Shown here: positions 12,355 to 22,989 of the stretch, one piece after another
How positions within the stretch are numbered: position 1 is the first letter of the stretch
Layout: each line of letters starts with the position of its first letter
Source: Podospora comata
Taxonomy: Eukaryota; Ascomycota; Sordariomycetes; Sordariales; Podosporaceae
Direction: 5' to 3'
DNA length: 64,000 nt
Assembly (NCBI GenBank): GCA_017354895.1
Contig: CP071498.1
Location: forward strand, 2,852,001 to 2,916,000
Translations under genes and position numbers: made by a program
Notes under the pieces: generated by a model
Database searches by the model: none
What the model was told of the DNA's origin: nothing
What the model saw: only the letters and a program-made list of their open reading frames with translations

Positions 12355-13250
12355 ATGCTACGTCCATTGTTGATCGACAACTCCGTCCCCCCTCCCCGCC
12401 CCATCTTTGCCGTCACAACTAGAACCTTTGCAGTGTCCTCCCCAGGATCCAGCTCGATCAAAAACTGGCTGTGCGTGATCACGATGATCCAACCCACCAT
12501 CCGAGTCTGCGACATGACGCCGCACCACCTGACGACCGCCGCCGCCGTGGTCTGATTACAGAGGGGCGCTGCCGACTCCCGGTGGGCCTGGATGGAATGT
12601 GTACACGTGGGTTACGGGGAAGACCTTGACCAAACCGACGGCTCCTACCCCTACCTCCAACCCAAGTACCAAGCCCCTGACGAGAGGTCCAATCAACTGC
12701 TTCAAGGAAAGTGACTTTCCAGGCCACGCAGATCTTCAGCCCGGTGATCAGGATCGGTTCTCGGTTGACTTTAGTAGTCTACGGAACGGGATGGGTGACG
12801 ATGACACCATCGGGCCCGGGGATGCCCCGATTATGCTTCGCAAAACTGATAGCAAAGGGGTGAACTATGACTTTCGTGTTGAGTGGGTGACTGGGTGTGT
12901 TACTACTGTGAAGAGGCAGAGCTTTGGTTTCCCGCTGGGGATGTCGCAGAGTTTGATCACTGCTTATTTGTTGGTGAGGGAGAATTATACCAAGTGTGAG
13001 TGAATAATCATCTTTGCATTGCTGAGTCTCAATACACTAACAATTGTGGTTCTTGTGCTCAGGTAACAACGGTGGTGTGGGCGGTACATGTCAAGCAGGG
13101 TGTCTGTTGTATACCTTTGCGGGTGCAAGAGGTGGATCGCCAGGTTTCCGACTGGCAGCCGAGCCGTTCGCAAGTGCGGCTGGCAATCAGAGCCACTACG
13201 TGGTGGGAGAGAATGGCGGGATTGTGATTGATGATCTGAATAAATCTTGA
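12355..13250 (+). CDS. Unidentified protein with a conserved Cys/Gly-rich core
   Basis: Proposed exons 12355-12470, 12562-12995 and 13063-13250 give 245 residues in consistent phase. The last intron is secure: AAG-T joins to GT-AAC to make YTKCNNGG. The middle exon starts after a good acceptor (GATTACAG) and includes WNVYTWVTGKT, a Pro/Thr-rich linker, then NCFKESDFPG and VEWVTGCVTT. The end contains GGTCQAGCLLYTFAG and a closing ENGGIVIDDLN. The first exon is weakly supported and has no obvious signal peptide, so the true start may lie upstream. The family is not recognised. Confidence 0.45.
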
Positions 13251-14577
13251 TCGGGATGGGCTCAATGCTAAATGAGAAGGACACGTTTGTTTGGAAAAGC
13301 GCTTTCTTCATGCCAGTGTGGATAAGTCACGCCAGGAAAGTTTGATTGATTTGTTTTTATTGGTAACTTCATAGACCTGTAAAGTATATTTGTCCACTGC
13401 TCTTAACCTTGCTGTAACAGCGATCCATCCAGGGTACTCCCATGCCGGGCCTGCGACAGACGCCTTTGACACAACGCAGCACTTAAAGAGATGTTGACAG
13501 TGACCACGGCTGCAGCCATAAACGATAGGCGATGGTGTGCGACATATATCTATTAATGAGAACAGCTTTATATACTATGGGATCCAGAAGAATATGATCT
13601 TGCCACAGTACCTACCTTAGTACACTCAACCAGAGTCGACGCTGGCGCGATATATCTGTTGCTCTGCCACCAAGACAAGGTTGCTATCAATGGAGCATCC
13701 AATTCTCTTTTCCGGTGCCAGCTGAAAGCTGAGTGCTTGTGGGAAGTGTTGCTCTGCAGTGGGCAGTCAGGTTGCTCCGAGGCACAGTTTATGGGATAGA
13801 TAGGTTCTCTTTTGCTCTGTTGGAGTTTTCCTGGTTCTGATCAATATCATCGCGTTTCTCAGTTCTGTTATGAGTCCGACTACTGCGCTGGTCCTGCTCC
13901 ACCTTCGAGGGGCTGCTGTCAGCAGCGTCGTCTTATCAGGCTCTCTCCACTGCCCAAACGCCAAAGTTCAGGGTGGAGCAACTTAAGATGTGAATTGACG
14001 GCGCTTTGACTTTGGTGAAACAAACTCACCTTGACCAGGCAGCAGAATGTGTCGGATCTCACCGCGTACCTACTTTAAGGCCGCCAGAATGACTGCGACT
14101 TGACCGGCGTCTTCTTGACTATCCGTCCTAACTGTCCACTGTACTCGAAAGCCGCATGTCGTGGAAATTTTTATCCCTTCAAATACGTTTGCCCCGTAAC
14201 GACATGTACAATATGCAGCTGGACCCCGACTTGACTGTTGGTAACGACATGTCGTTCAGCCTTCAAGTTCCTCGCCATTACAGCACTCAGAGCTTTTCTC
14301 ACGAAAGCCGCCTCTTCTGGAATACCAGAATTGGCCCTCGTGGTCCGAGCAACAGTTGGATAGATACCTTTCACACAACGTTAATTACGACCGCAGCTAC
14401 GCCGACCAACGGTTCCCAGCCAGTCGTGTGCACCGACTGATAAACGACACACATCTGAACGAGAGAACGGTGGCAAAGCAGTCGAGGGTGGGAAAAGGAA
14501 TCGGATCGTTCCAAATAGGCACCAATCACGTTCACGGCTGCACCGTTATTACCATCATCAGCAACAGAGCTGTTTAG
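13251..14577. other. Intergenic, about 1.3 kb
   Basis: Only short open frames without family signals on either strand. No repeat or RNA gene recognised. Confidence 0.4.
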
Positions 14578-15333
14578 ATGGCACATTTTTGGGAGGCGGA
14601 CTGGGGGGAAGAGGACTGGGAGATTCTATTCCAAAACACGCCCTTCTTCATTGAAGAGTTTTGGCAAGTATTTTTCTTCGTTCCATTTACCACCTCTTCG
14701 TTCCCCTGTTTCTCATATCGCCTGCCGCTCAACGACACTCCAGGTGTGGGCATCGAACGCCGCTAACTCTCTGCGTTAGACACAAAATTCTCTGGCCCAT
14801 CACTGGCGGTGGTCCAGTCGGCCCCGACGTCGAGGTTCTCGACCCCAACCTCTTCAACAGGCCTGACGACCAAACCCGGGTCTTCATTTACACCCCAATA
14901 AGCCTGCGCTGGAATCACGATACGAAGCCAACTCGAAACGACTTGCAGTTCAAGTACAGAATTGAAGAAGTTACGAACGCAATCCTGACAAGGATTCCAG
15001 GCGCCCAGGCAACGATTTGCGACTACATCTTCTTGGTGTATGAAATGACGTACCAATTACTACCCCACACTGTTTCCCACAGGGGAGGTGAGACATGAGT
15101 TCCAAGTCCACGGTCCAGACGCAGCAATGACTGGAAAAACTGCCCGGGGATCCATCATGTTTCAGTAAGTCCAAACTATATCTACCCAGATCCTCCCCTT
15201 GGGCCTTCGAGGAAGCTAACAATTCGACTTTTCCTCCTACGCAGATATGATGGCACACATACTGGGCGAAATTGGCGTTTATTCATCGAGCACCGGATGT
15301 ATAGAAAGGGAGATTCTCAAGGACTCAGCCACT
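14578..15333 (+). CDS. Possible multi-exon gene of unknown function
   Basis: A first exon from ATG 14578 is rich in Trp, Phe and acidic residues (MAHFWEADWGEEDWEILFQ). After an acceptor at about 14778 (CTAAC branch, GCGTTAG) a coding-like stretch contains GPDVEVLDPNLFNRPDDQT. A last exon after the acceptor at about 15244 reads YDGTHTGRNWRLFIEHRMY and ends at TAG 15333; the part before it contains VHGPDAAMTGKTARGS. I could not find a set of splice sites that keeps phase through the middle, so this may be a decayed gene. Family unknown. Confidence 0.3.
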
Positions 15334-15678
15334 AGGAGTGTGAGATGGCGGCCATCAATGGAGGTGCGCTCTGGATACCGGTTGAGGATGTCAACTCAAA
15401 TCGAAGAAGCATGCCAAAGTTCCAGGGGCCAGACCTCAGCATACCTGCTTCTTCGGTTCCTCAACCAGGTACCTGAACCTCATGCCGCTTTTATTCATAC
15501 CGGCAACCTCCTCGGGGCAATCTCACCGGTCCCATCGCTGGCTTTTGAGATACGGCTCTGGCACAATTCTGCACAGAAAAAGAAATTGCCGACAACAATC
15601 GCGCACCCACACACAGTGACGATCGCAGGCTATCTTCAGTCAGGACTTCGTCATACATTACTTCCTGGAATCAAAATC

Positions 15679-16390
15679 TCAACTCACGATCGTTGTAAAC
15701 TCCGCCAGGGAAGCATCAAAAACCGGCGTCAACAAATGTATCGTGTACCCAACCAAGAATAAAACCCAAGAATAGCTCATGAGCATAGTCGGGCACTGCC
15801 AAAACCAGACCATCCTGCGACTGATCCCCCGATGGAACATCTTATCCCCTGGCCCTGGCGGGGCAGGAGGTTGCAGGAATAAACAGAGGCATATAGCCAA
15901 GTCGGCATCGCTGAGCTCGTCACTCGAGTTCTCGGGAAGACGACGAAGAAGCCGTTGGTGCGCCGAGCTGATCAGTGCAAAGAAGGAGAGGAATAAACTC
16001 CAGTTCCAGAGCATCTTGGCCACCCAAATTGTTCTTTCTGTCGAGGGCCAGGAGAAGACGCCTATGACTGCTGCTCCGGAGAGCGCTGCCTAGGGAGACC
16101 ATGTCAGCGCCGTACGATTCCATGGCTTTTGGGTGTGAGGCACTGACTGCTCCTTGTACAAATTTTAACTCCTCTGATTTAGTCTTACGGAAACGAACCA
16201 GTGCTGCGATGACTCCATCCTTGTGCTCGCGAAGGTTTTGGTTGCGCTGGATGCAATGCATTGGCTGGACGGTGTGATAGCGCAAAACTCCGGAATAGCT
16301 GAAGGCAAAGATCCGGAAGAAGATGCTTCTGGGGACTGCGTTACAGTTATCTGGTGGGCCTGAGTCCCGGGTGTTAGGTGATCTATCCAT
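15679..16390 (-). CDS. Conserved fungal membrane protein of unknown function
   Basis: Exons 16390-16160 and 16089-15679 join in phase across a 70-bp intron (donor GTACAA, branch GCTGAC, acceptor CCCTAG), giving 213 residues. The start MDRSPNTRDSGPPDNCNAVP is followed by SIFFRIFAFSYSGVLRYHTV. Hydrophobic segments lie in AALSGAAVIGVFSW, LWNWSLFLSFFALISSAH and MLMSYSWVLFLVGYTIHLL, so two or three membrane passes are likely. The pattern recalls a family of fungal 'hypothetical membrane proteins' often near HET/NLR loci; that association is from memory and inference. An upstream in-frame start is possible. It is divergent from the NlpC/LRAT-like gene at 17062. Confidence 0.7.
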
Positions 16391-17061
16391 GTTGATACAA
16401 CTAGACTCTAGTGTAAAAAGTAGCTTCAAAAGGCCAATGATGGGAAATTGTGCTGTGCTGGTGCCTTTTTGATAACTGGCAAGGCTTTAGTATACTATTA
16501 TAGATTTCGGGCTTGTATGTTACCACTCCCCGATACGTTTCGGACTTAGCTTGACTCCGAGATTGAATTACCTTGAGCTGCTTGGGGGCCGGTGGCGGAG
16601 ATATACACGCCGTAAAGCACGCGCGTACACTGTGTAACAGCAGGGCTGTCTCGACGTATAAGGAGCCTAAGGGCATCGCCACCACTTGAGCCTCGCCCTC
16701 ACCTACACGTTGTGATTGGCGATCCTGAATTCTGCCAAGTCCTAGGAAGGAATTACATCCGCGATCAACATTATCTGGTGGAGGCGTAGCTGTACTACCT
16801 ATGAATCATATCCAGTCATCATATCAGGCCACGCGTCTGGGCACTTACTAGGATTGGCCTGTTCGGTTTCAAGATATGGGCATGATGTCGTCTCGCATCC
16901 TGAAAAAGTCCCAAAGCAGCGCAGCCTTGTCTCTGCGAAGAGCATAAAAACAATCCACAATCTCGGGGGTTACCTGACAGTCAATCCACCATACCATCAC
17001 CACCACTACCCATCGACACAGTTGCAAACCATTGAACTAGCGATATCCGCCCTACATCACC
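16391..17061. other. Divergent intergenic region
   Basis: Promoter space for the membrane-protein gene (-) and the NlpC/LRAT-like gene (+). A CAC/CAT-rich stretch occurs at about 16985-17060. No gene seen. Confidence 0.45.
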
Positions 17062-17920
17062 ATGATGGAGGAACAGCGAGATGTCTATCTTTACAGGCGG
17101 CCCATTACTAGCCTTGCCAAAGTCCCCGTGCTCAACAAATGGGCCTATGCCTCTATCAACCACTGGGCAGTCTGCGTTGGCGAAACATGCTACGAGGTTG
17201 CCCGCATCCGCGACCACCATCCAACGGGGAAATCTCACGACATACGCGTCCTTACCAAGGCAGAATGGATTCAGTATGCCCAACAACAAAAGCTTGCCTA
17301 CCAATATGCGAATTACGGGAAATGCAATGCCAAATGGAAGGATGACGACATCAAGGAATGCGGTAAGTGCAGATCCGCCTACCTACCTATAGCCTTTTGC
17401 CATGACTTGTGCATGCGCAGGCTGCTGACCAATTTCCCTCACCTTCATAGCGGACGACATATGGAAACGAATCTTCGACGGAACCTTTGAAAACTTCGAA
17501 TCGAACTGCCAAGAATTCGCCCATTTGCTTATGCGGTGCATTGTCGACGATCTGCGCGAAGACACAATCCCAAGACGGTGGCAGGAATACAATCCGGATA
17601 GTCTCGTACCGGCAACACTGATGGGGGGAGGGCCTGGTATCACAATAGGCACAATGGGCGCGGCCAAGGGGACGGCAGTGGCTGCGACAGCAGGTGCAGG
17701 TGTAATAACCATGACGGATCTCTTTGCCACGTGGGGCATCCTGACGGGAATCTCGGCAATGGTTGCCTTTTCGTCATATATATATAAGAGGCACAAACGA
17801 TCCAAAAAGAGCACGGCAGTGGTGAGGGAGTGGCACTCTGCAATGAATACCACAACCAGGAAAGGATGGCGTCGGGTCTTTTCCAGGAGCTCGTGGCGTC
17901 GCATGTGGGATGCACTCTGA
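17062..17920 (+). CDS. NlpC/P60-LRAT-like papain-fold protein with C-terminal membrane segment
   Basis: Exons 17062-17362 and 17451-17920 join in phase (GTAAGT, TTCATAG) to 256 residues. INHWAVCVGETCYEVARI places a His near residue 34, and FENFESNCQEFAHLL places a Cys near 120; His in HWAV and Cys in NCxxF are the pattern of the LRAT/PPPDE circularly permuted papain-like fold. These folds include acyltransferases and deubiquitinase-like peptidases, so the reaction cannot be fixed. Residues about 160-225 are Gly/Ala-rich and hydrophobic (TMTDLFATWGILTGIS, then MVAFSSYIYKRHKRSKK), suggesting a membrane anchor with a basic flank. Confidence 0.68.
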
Positions 17921-18273
17921 TTAGCGGTAACGTTTGCTGGAAAGTAACTATCTCCCTCCTCATTGTATGTCTAGGTAGAGAGCTCAACAATCAAGTCTCA
18001 TAACCACATCGTTCAGCAACTTTAAAGGTGTGCAAAAGGATTGGAAAGTTATGAACCATCGAAGGAGGTCCCTGGAGCTATCTGGTAAAGTTTGGCCAAG
18101 GTGGGTTACTGCTGTTTTAGGTTAAGGTTCACGCACAAAGCTAAGTTTTCTCGTTGAACTCCCTGATCCTAACACTTCTTTTTGCTGACAGGCACTATTT
18201 CACTGCTCGTCATTTGATGTTTCCTGCACCGGCACGACTACATCTCGAAAAACATCTCGCCGACTCGACAGTC
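17921..18273. other. Intergenic
   Basis: 3' flank of the NlpC/LRAT-like gene and 5' flank of the F-box relic; nothing recognised. Confidence 0.4.
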
Positions 18274-20515
18274 ATGAGCTCTTTACCCTTCAGCATGGCC
18301 CTGAAAAAGCCCCCCCTCGAGTTGCAGACACGTATTTGCGAACTGTTGGAGGATCATCGTGATAGTCTGGTATCGCTCTCCCTGGCGAACCGGCATTTTC
18401 GGGCGGTTGCCAATACGTGCCTGCTGAACCGTTTGACCTTCAATGCTATAACTGATGGTCTTGAGGAATTGGTCGAAGATTGCTCCCGGTTCCTCCGCCA
18501 GAATGACGGCTTCCGTCACGTCCGAATTCTCGTTGTCCTTGGCTCAACCGTCGAGAGCGAGAACCATACCGCCAATGGATCACAAAGGGTATATTTTGGG
18601 CGAGGCCCCTTTCATGAAGTCAAGCAAGACAGATTCTATAGGTTTCCTTATTACTGGCTAACGTTGAACAACCCACAGGCGCCGCCCGCCCGGTATGGCA
18701 TACCGCCTCATGCCTGGCAGAGTGCTGACCGGTGGGACAAGAAGTGGCAGCCATTGGCCAACTTCATCAGGTTGTTACCAGGACTCACTGACCTCATATA
18801 CAAAGCGATGGAGCAGTCTCCACCATGCCTGTTGCGCGCCATCGAAAGCAAGAGCACGATATCACGCCGTGTGACACGGCTTCACCATTGAACTTTTCGG
18901 CTGCGGATGCTGGAAGCTGCCGCGGCAGCCGAGCATCGTTCACGTGGCCTGCGCACTACCTATTCTTACGAAGATGTCCCAACTCCCACAGTACCCGTTA
19001 CCGATCCTCACGAATTGAATATCATCCGATCTCCCTGTCTCTATAGCCTGTGTTTGGCTAACGACAAATCCAAGATCGGCCCCGGGCCAAATGGGGGGTA
19101 TAGCAGGGTTAATGGCATGTACCCGGAGATAATGAAACAAATTTTGCAGACCGAAGGACTTGCCCCGAATCTAGGCGAGATCATCTTGTATCCACACATC
19201 TATTCGGCGGTAATGGCATCACCCAGAAGTGGAGTTAAGCTGGCAAGGACACTCGGCAATGCTTTTCGACGTCCGCATCCTCTGGCTATAAAATGGCTCA
19301 CGTTTCTGGATCTCACCGACTCCATCCCAGCTCAAATCTGTCAAATACTGGATCTCAGAGCTCTGGAGACTCTCGAACTTACCTGGCCTCAGGGTGAACA
19401 GGGGGTGGGATTCTCCGAAAGAGTACGTTTCCCTTCCCTGACCACGCTCTTGGTGGACTTGTCTTTATGCATAGGAACTGCATTCCCAAGAGGGAGTGCT
19501 CAGGTCAAACACTTCATCCGCGCTCATCCACAGCTCAAGCATTTACATGTTGGCAGATGGGATTGGTCATTCGCGTCGTTTGTAGGAGAAGACCACCATG
19601 GAATGAATGGTGTTTCCAAAAATGGAGACCTTGTGATTTCAAAACGAGCGACGTCCTGATTTGTGTCACGTCTGGAGCTCACTGAGTTCCGCCCGTGAAA
19701 TCGAAGGCCTGGGTGCCCTGTACCCAACGTCAAGCGCCTGGCCCTTCCTGTGCACAGGTCAAGGGGCAACAGAGCCGAAGTTGCGTTGTATCAAACCATT
19801 GGGCACAGCTTCCCCAAGCTTCGGCATCTTTCGCTCCACCTGGATGCGTCATCGAGGCCGGTGGACATGATTGTTCCGCCGCAGTTAATCCCACTTTGCA
19901 AAAGTCCCAGAATTTCAGTGTTGTAGTGCACGTGGGTGCTCGGAAGGGGAAGCCATTCGCCCTTTTGAGGAACGAGCCACTCACGATGAACTTGAAATGG
20001 CCTATAGGGGGCTGACGAACGGAAATATCATGGATTTCATGGTGAACTGCGCGCTTGATAGCAAACTCGCTAAGCAGATCTTTTTGGCAGTGTCATCTGC
20101 GTCACTGGAAACCATGGTTGTGCGGAGTGGGGGGCTGATCACTACTTCTAGACACGCGGATGGAATTGTGTCTACTGGGCAAGGGACAGGAAGGGCTCTG
20201 GGGTGGGGTTCCATGCAGTTTGGGATGGAACATTACATTGCGGGTCTGCAGCGCCAGTGGGTGGTCGAAAAGTACTTTGCTGATTGGAAGAAGGAGAAGT
20301 TGGGGATCATAGAGATAAGGATACTGGACGATCGGAAGCTGCATCTAGATTCGGATTATTGAGATGGAGTTACTGCCGGAGTGGGTGAGGGAGTTGAAAA
20401 CGCTTTGTTGAGATGCTTCAGGAAGCTATGGTCTCCAAAGGAGGGGAGCCGAGGGTTGTGGGAAGAGTGGGAGAGTAGGGATTTACGTGGATTCGAGGGA
20501 GTAGAGACTACATAG
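18274..20515 (+). pseudogene. Decayed F-box/LRR-type gene
   Basis: ATG 18274 opens MSSLPFSMALKKPPLELQTR and continues as an F-box (ICELLEDHRDSLVSLSLANRHFRAV). The frame is stopped by TGA at 18889-18891 and resumes in the same frame (TFRLRMLEAAAA) to TGA at about 19659. Related sequence then continues in other frames: DLCHVWSSLSSAREIEGL, RLALPVHRSRGNRAEV, FPKLRHLSLHLDASSRPVD, LDSKLAKQIFLAVSSA and QRQWVVEKYFADWKKEK, ending near 20515 (LRGFEGVETT). At least one in-frame stop and three or more frame changes make this a pseudogene rather than a spliced gene. F-box proteins normally recruit substrates to SCF ubiquitin ligases. Confidence 0.75.
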
Positions 20516-20552
20516 GAAGCCATCTGTTAAAGCGTCCTAACTTGGTATTTAC

Positions 20553-20850
20553 CTACTCAACCTTCACAACCACCTTCCCAAAGTGTGACCCACTCGCCAG
20601 ATACTTCATCGCCTCAACCGCCTGCTCAAACTTAAACGAACGATCTACTACCGGCCTGATGTGATGCTTCTCATAGAACCGACACATCTCCTCGAACCTA
20701 TCCCTCGGACCGTTGATAATCCCCTTCAACGTCACCGTCCGCCGCAGGGCCAAAAGATTCAAATTCGGCCTTGCCTCGCCAGCTTCATCCTCCCACCCAG
20801 AGACATACCCAATGCACGAGATCAACCCCCCAAACCCAATGCAGTCAAGA
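20553..20850 (-). pseudogene. C-terminal fragment of a medium-chain (zinc-type) dehydrogenase
   Basis: The fragment begins with LDCIGFGGLISCIGYVSG and ends with FEQAVEAMKYLASGSHFGK VVVKVE, the standard end of quinone-reductase/alcohol-dehydrogenase-like MDR enzymes. The N-terminal catalytic domain and most of the NAD(P)-binding fold are missing. It lies directly against the phosphoesterase fragment on the same strand. Confidence 0.75.
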
Positions 20851-21099
20851 GACTTGTACTCGTGGCACGACGTCGCTGAGATGGCCGATGAAACGGTAAC
20901 AGGCAGAAAACACATGTGTGGGCTGCATCGTCCGGCTGATCAAGAGGTCACCGCATATCACCACCCGCGAGACATGATTTCGCTCTGCCTCCGCAACGAT
21001 CCATCGCCCCGTTTGCCGTACTCTATCCAGGTCTTGATGCTTGAAGTGGAAGTCGCTGAGTAAAAGCCATTGCCGCGTGCGAACCGAGGTTATACGCAT
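20850..21099 (-). pseudogene. N-terminal fragment of a calcineurin-like metallophosphoesterase
   Basis: From ATG 21099 the frame reads LLLSDFHFKHQDLDRV, then RVVICGDLL, a long variable stretch, and HVFSACYRFIGHLSDVVPRV. SDFH and GDLL match the first metal-binding motifs (DxH and GD) of fungal calcineurin-type phosphoesterases. The family normally continues with GNHD and later His motifs; here the sequence turns into dehydrogenase code at about 20850. Another open frame upstream (to about 21292) may be decayed N-terminal sequence. Confidence 0.7.
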
Positions 21100-21540
21100 G
21101 ACTACTGAACATGGAATGGTTAGAGTTTTTGATGGATGTAATCAACGGGCTATCATGAAGTTCAGCGTGCTGTTCGAGCTGTGCTGATATCTTGGCCGGT
21201 TCGTTGTCCGGTGCAAACGCAAGTCTGTCACCCCGCATTGTGCTCCTGTGTTGTTGGTAGAAAATGGCCCATTGAAGCCTCAGACGTATCATTTACTGGC
21301 AGGAATGGAAGAGGTTGAAACGAATCTCTTAATCTTTACAACACAACAGAAACGAAAATTAGATGGGGAGTTTGTCGGACTTTTGTTGATATAAGGTGGT
21401 AGGTACTAAACAGGTACCAAGATATCCCCGCCACAGTAAAAGCCGGCGCTATGACCCCACCCCCCTGCAGCTCAGCACTGCTCAGCACCGCCCCTATTCC
21501 CCCAAAGGTTCAACTCGCCATCTGCGCTACCCCTACCTAC
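21100..21540. other. Intergenic
   Basis: 5' flank of the fragment above and 3' flank of the membrane-protein gene. CpC-rich simple sequence begins at about 21450. Nothing else seen. Confidence 0.35.
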
Positions 21541-22803
21541 CTATTGAGCTTTCTTTCCCTCCCTTCCCCTCGACACCCTCTCATCCCTCTCCCACATCAA
21601 AACCGTCGCCAACGCCACCGGTCCCCCAGCCAGCAACCATCCCACCATTTTCCCGATCCCAACACAACCACCCTTACCCACAGAAGCCATGTAGTTATAC
21701 CCAGCCCAAACCACCATCGCCAAACTAGGACACCCAATATCATAATGCAAAAAATGCTTCGTCAACCCCGGCAACCAGCTCAAATCAGCCTTATTCTCCT
21801 CTCCCAGCGCAGCCACCTTGGCCAGATCCACCGCAGGCGGGTTCCAAACACCATATGGGACAAACACATTGCTGAAGGTCGTCTGGGTGATCATGCCCTT
21901 CAGCCAAGCCGGTCCGAACGGCATTGAAGATGGTGTCAGACACACCAAAAAGATAGGGAGATGGACCACAACCGAAGTGAAGATGACGAAGCGGTAGTGG
22001 TTGGCGAGTGACTTCCCTACCCCATACTGTGTCGTTGCCGTGTTGTACTTGCGAGGGAAGCAAACAAAGTTCATGCCACGGTGAATAAGAAATTGCAAAA
22101 CGGGGAAAACCTGCCACAGAGCCGTGGTGTCGTAGTGTGATTTTCCTGGGATGATCGATGGCGTAGGCAATGACATGATCACGGCTGGGACAATATATGC
22201 CAATGTCATACTCAACGGCAAGTGTCGAACTTCCCCTTCTGGAACAGAAATATCATCCGTCGCTGGGGATGTGGTAAATAAATGCAAAATCAGATATGAC
22301 GGAACAGTCAAAGCATAGGTGAAACTCTGGATGATATTCCCAAAGGTGTTTGTCCTATTCATTTGCCCCGTCAGTATCGTTTTCTGTGTCATGAAGAAAC
22401 TTGGGAAATGGTTGACTCACCAGCTTACAACCCTCCCTCTATTCGCCCTCCGATGCGCCTCAACACTCACCAGCGCCCATCCAGAGAAAAACATCCCCAT
22501 TGTCCAGACATAAGCCAGGTCAACATCCCAGTTTCTTTCTCCGTTGACCAACCCGCTGAAGAAGCCGATGAGGATGCCCATGCGTGTGTCTAGCGCTTTG
22601 TTGCCAGTATACCGCGGGTCAAAGGATTCCGGTCCACCAGGCACGTAAGGTACACCGTCCAAGTTGCCAGAGGTGGCGGTCAGAATGGAGAAATATCCCG
22701 TTTGGAAGCCATTGACCATTGTGCCGCAGATGCCCAGGGCCAACAAGGGAAGGATGAGTAAAAGCGGGGGTATTTTGGATGGGTTGTGGTTGTTGTTGGC
22801 CAT
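21541..22803 (-). CDS. Fungal multi-pass integral membrane protein, function unknown
   Basis: Exons 22803-22421 and 22354-21541 join in phase (TG|GTGAGT to ATAG|G) to 398 residues. The N-terminus has a hydrophobic segment (IPPLLLILPLLALGICGTMV), then QTGYFSILTATSGN, and further membrane segments around FSGLVNG, YVWTMGMFFSGWALV, LPLSMTLAYIVPAVIMSLP, FVIFTSVVVHLPIFLVC, LAMVVWAGYNYMASV and MVGWLLAGGPVALATVLM: seven to eight passes. Similar proteins occur in some fungal secondary-metabolite loci, but no biosynthetic partner is present here. It is the only intact gene in a stretch of decayed genes. Confidence 0.75.
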
Positions 22804-22989
22804 GTTGGGTGCTGATTGATTAGTTTAGTCGAAATAAAAAGTGGTCAAAGAGCGGAATGTAAGAAGCAAAGTGATGAGGGGGGACAAGTTTAAAACAACA
22901 AGAAATTGATGAGAAAATCTGAGTGAGAATGTGCGGCACAGCACCAAAGTCGTTCCTGCAGGCCACCCTGGCTATCTCTTGGCAAAGTT

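Noticed and set aside
12479-12727. Minus-strand gene opposite the unknown Cys-bearing protein
   Set aside because: The plus strand has matching introns and Cys motifs; the minus frame has none.
18907-19659. Independent gene within the F-box relic
   Set aside because: It is in frame with the F-box start and matches the middle of the same protein type.
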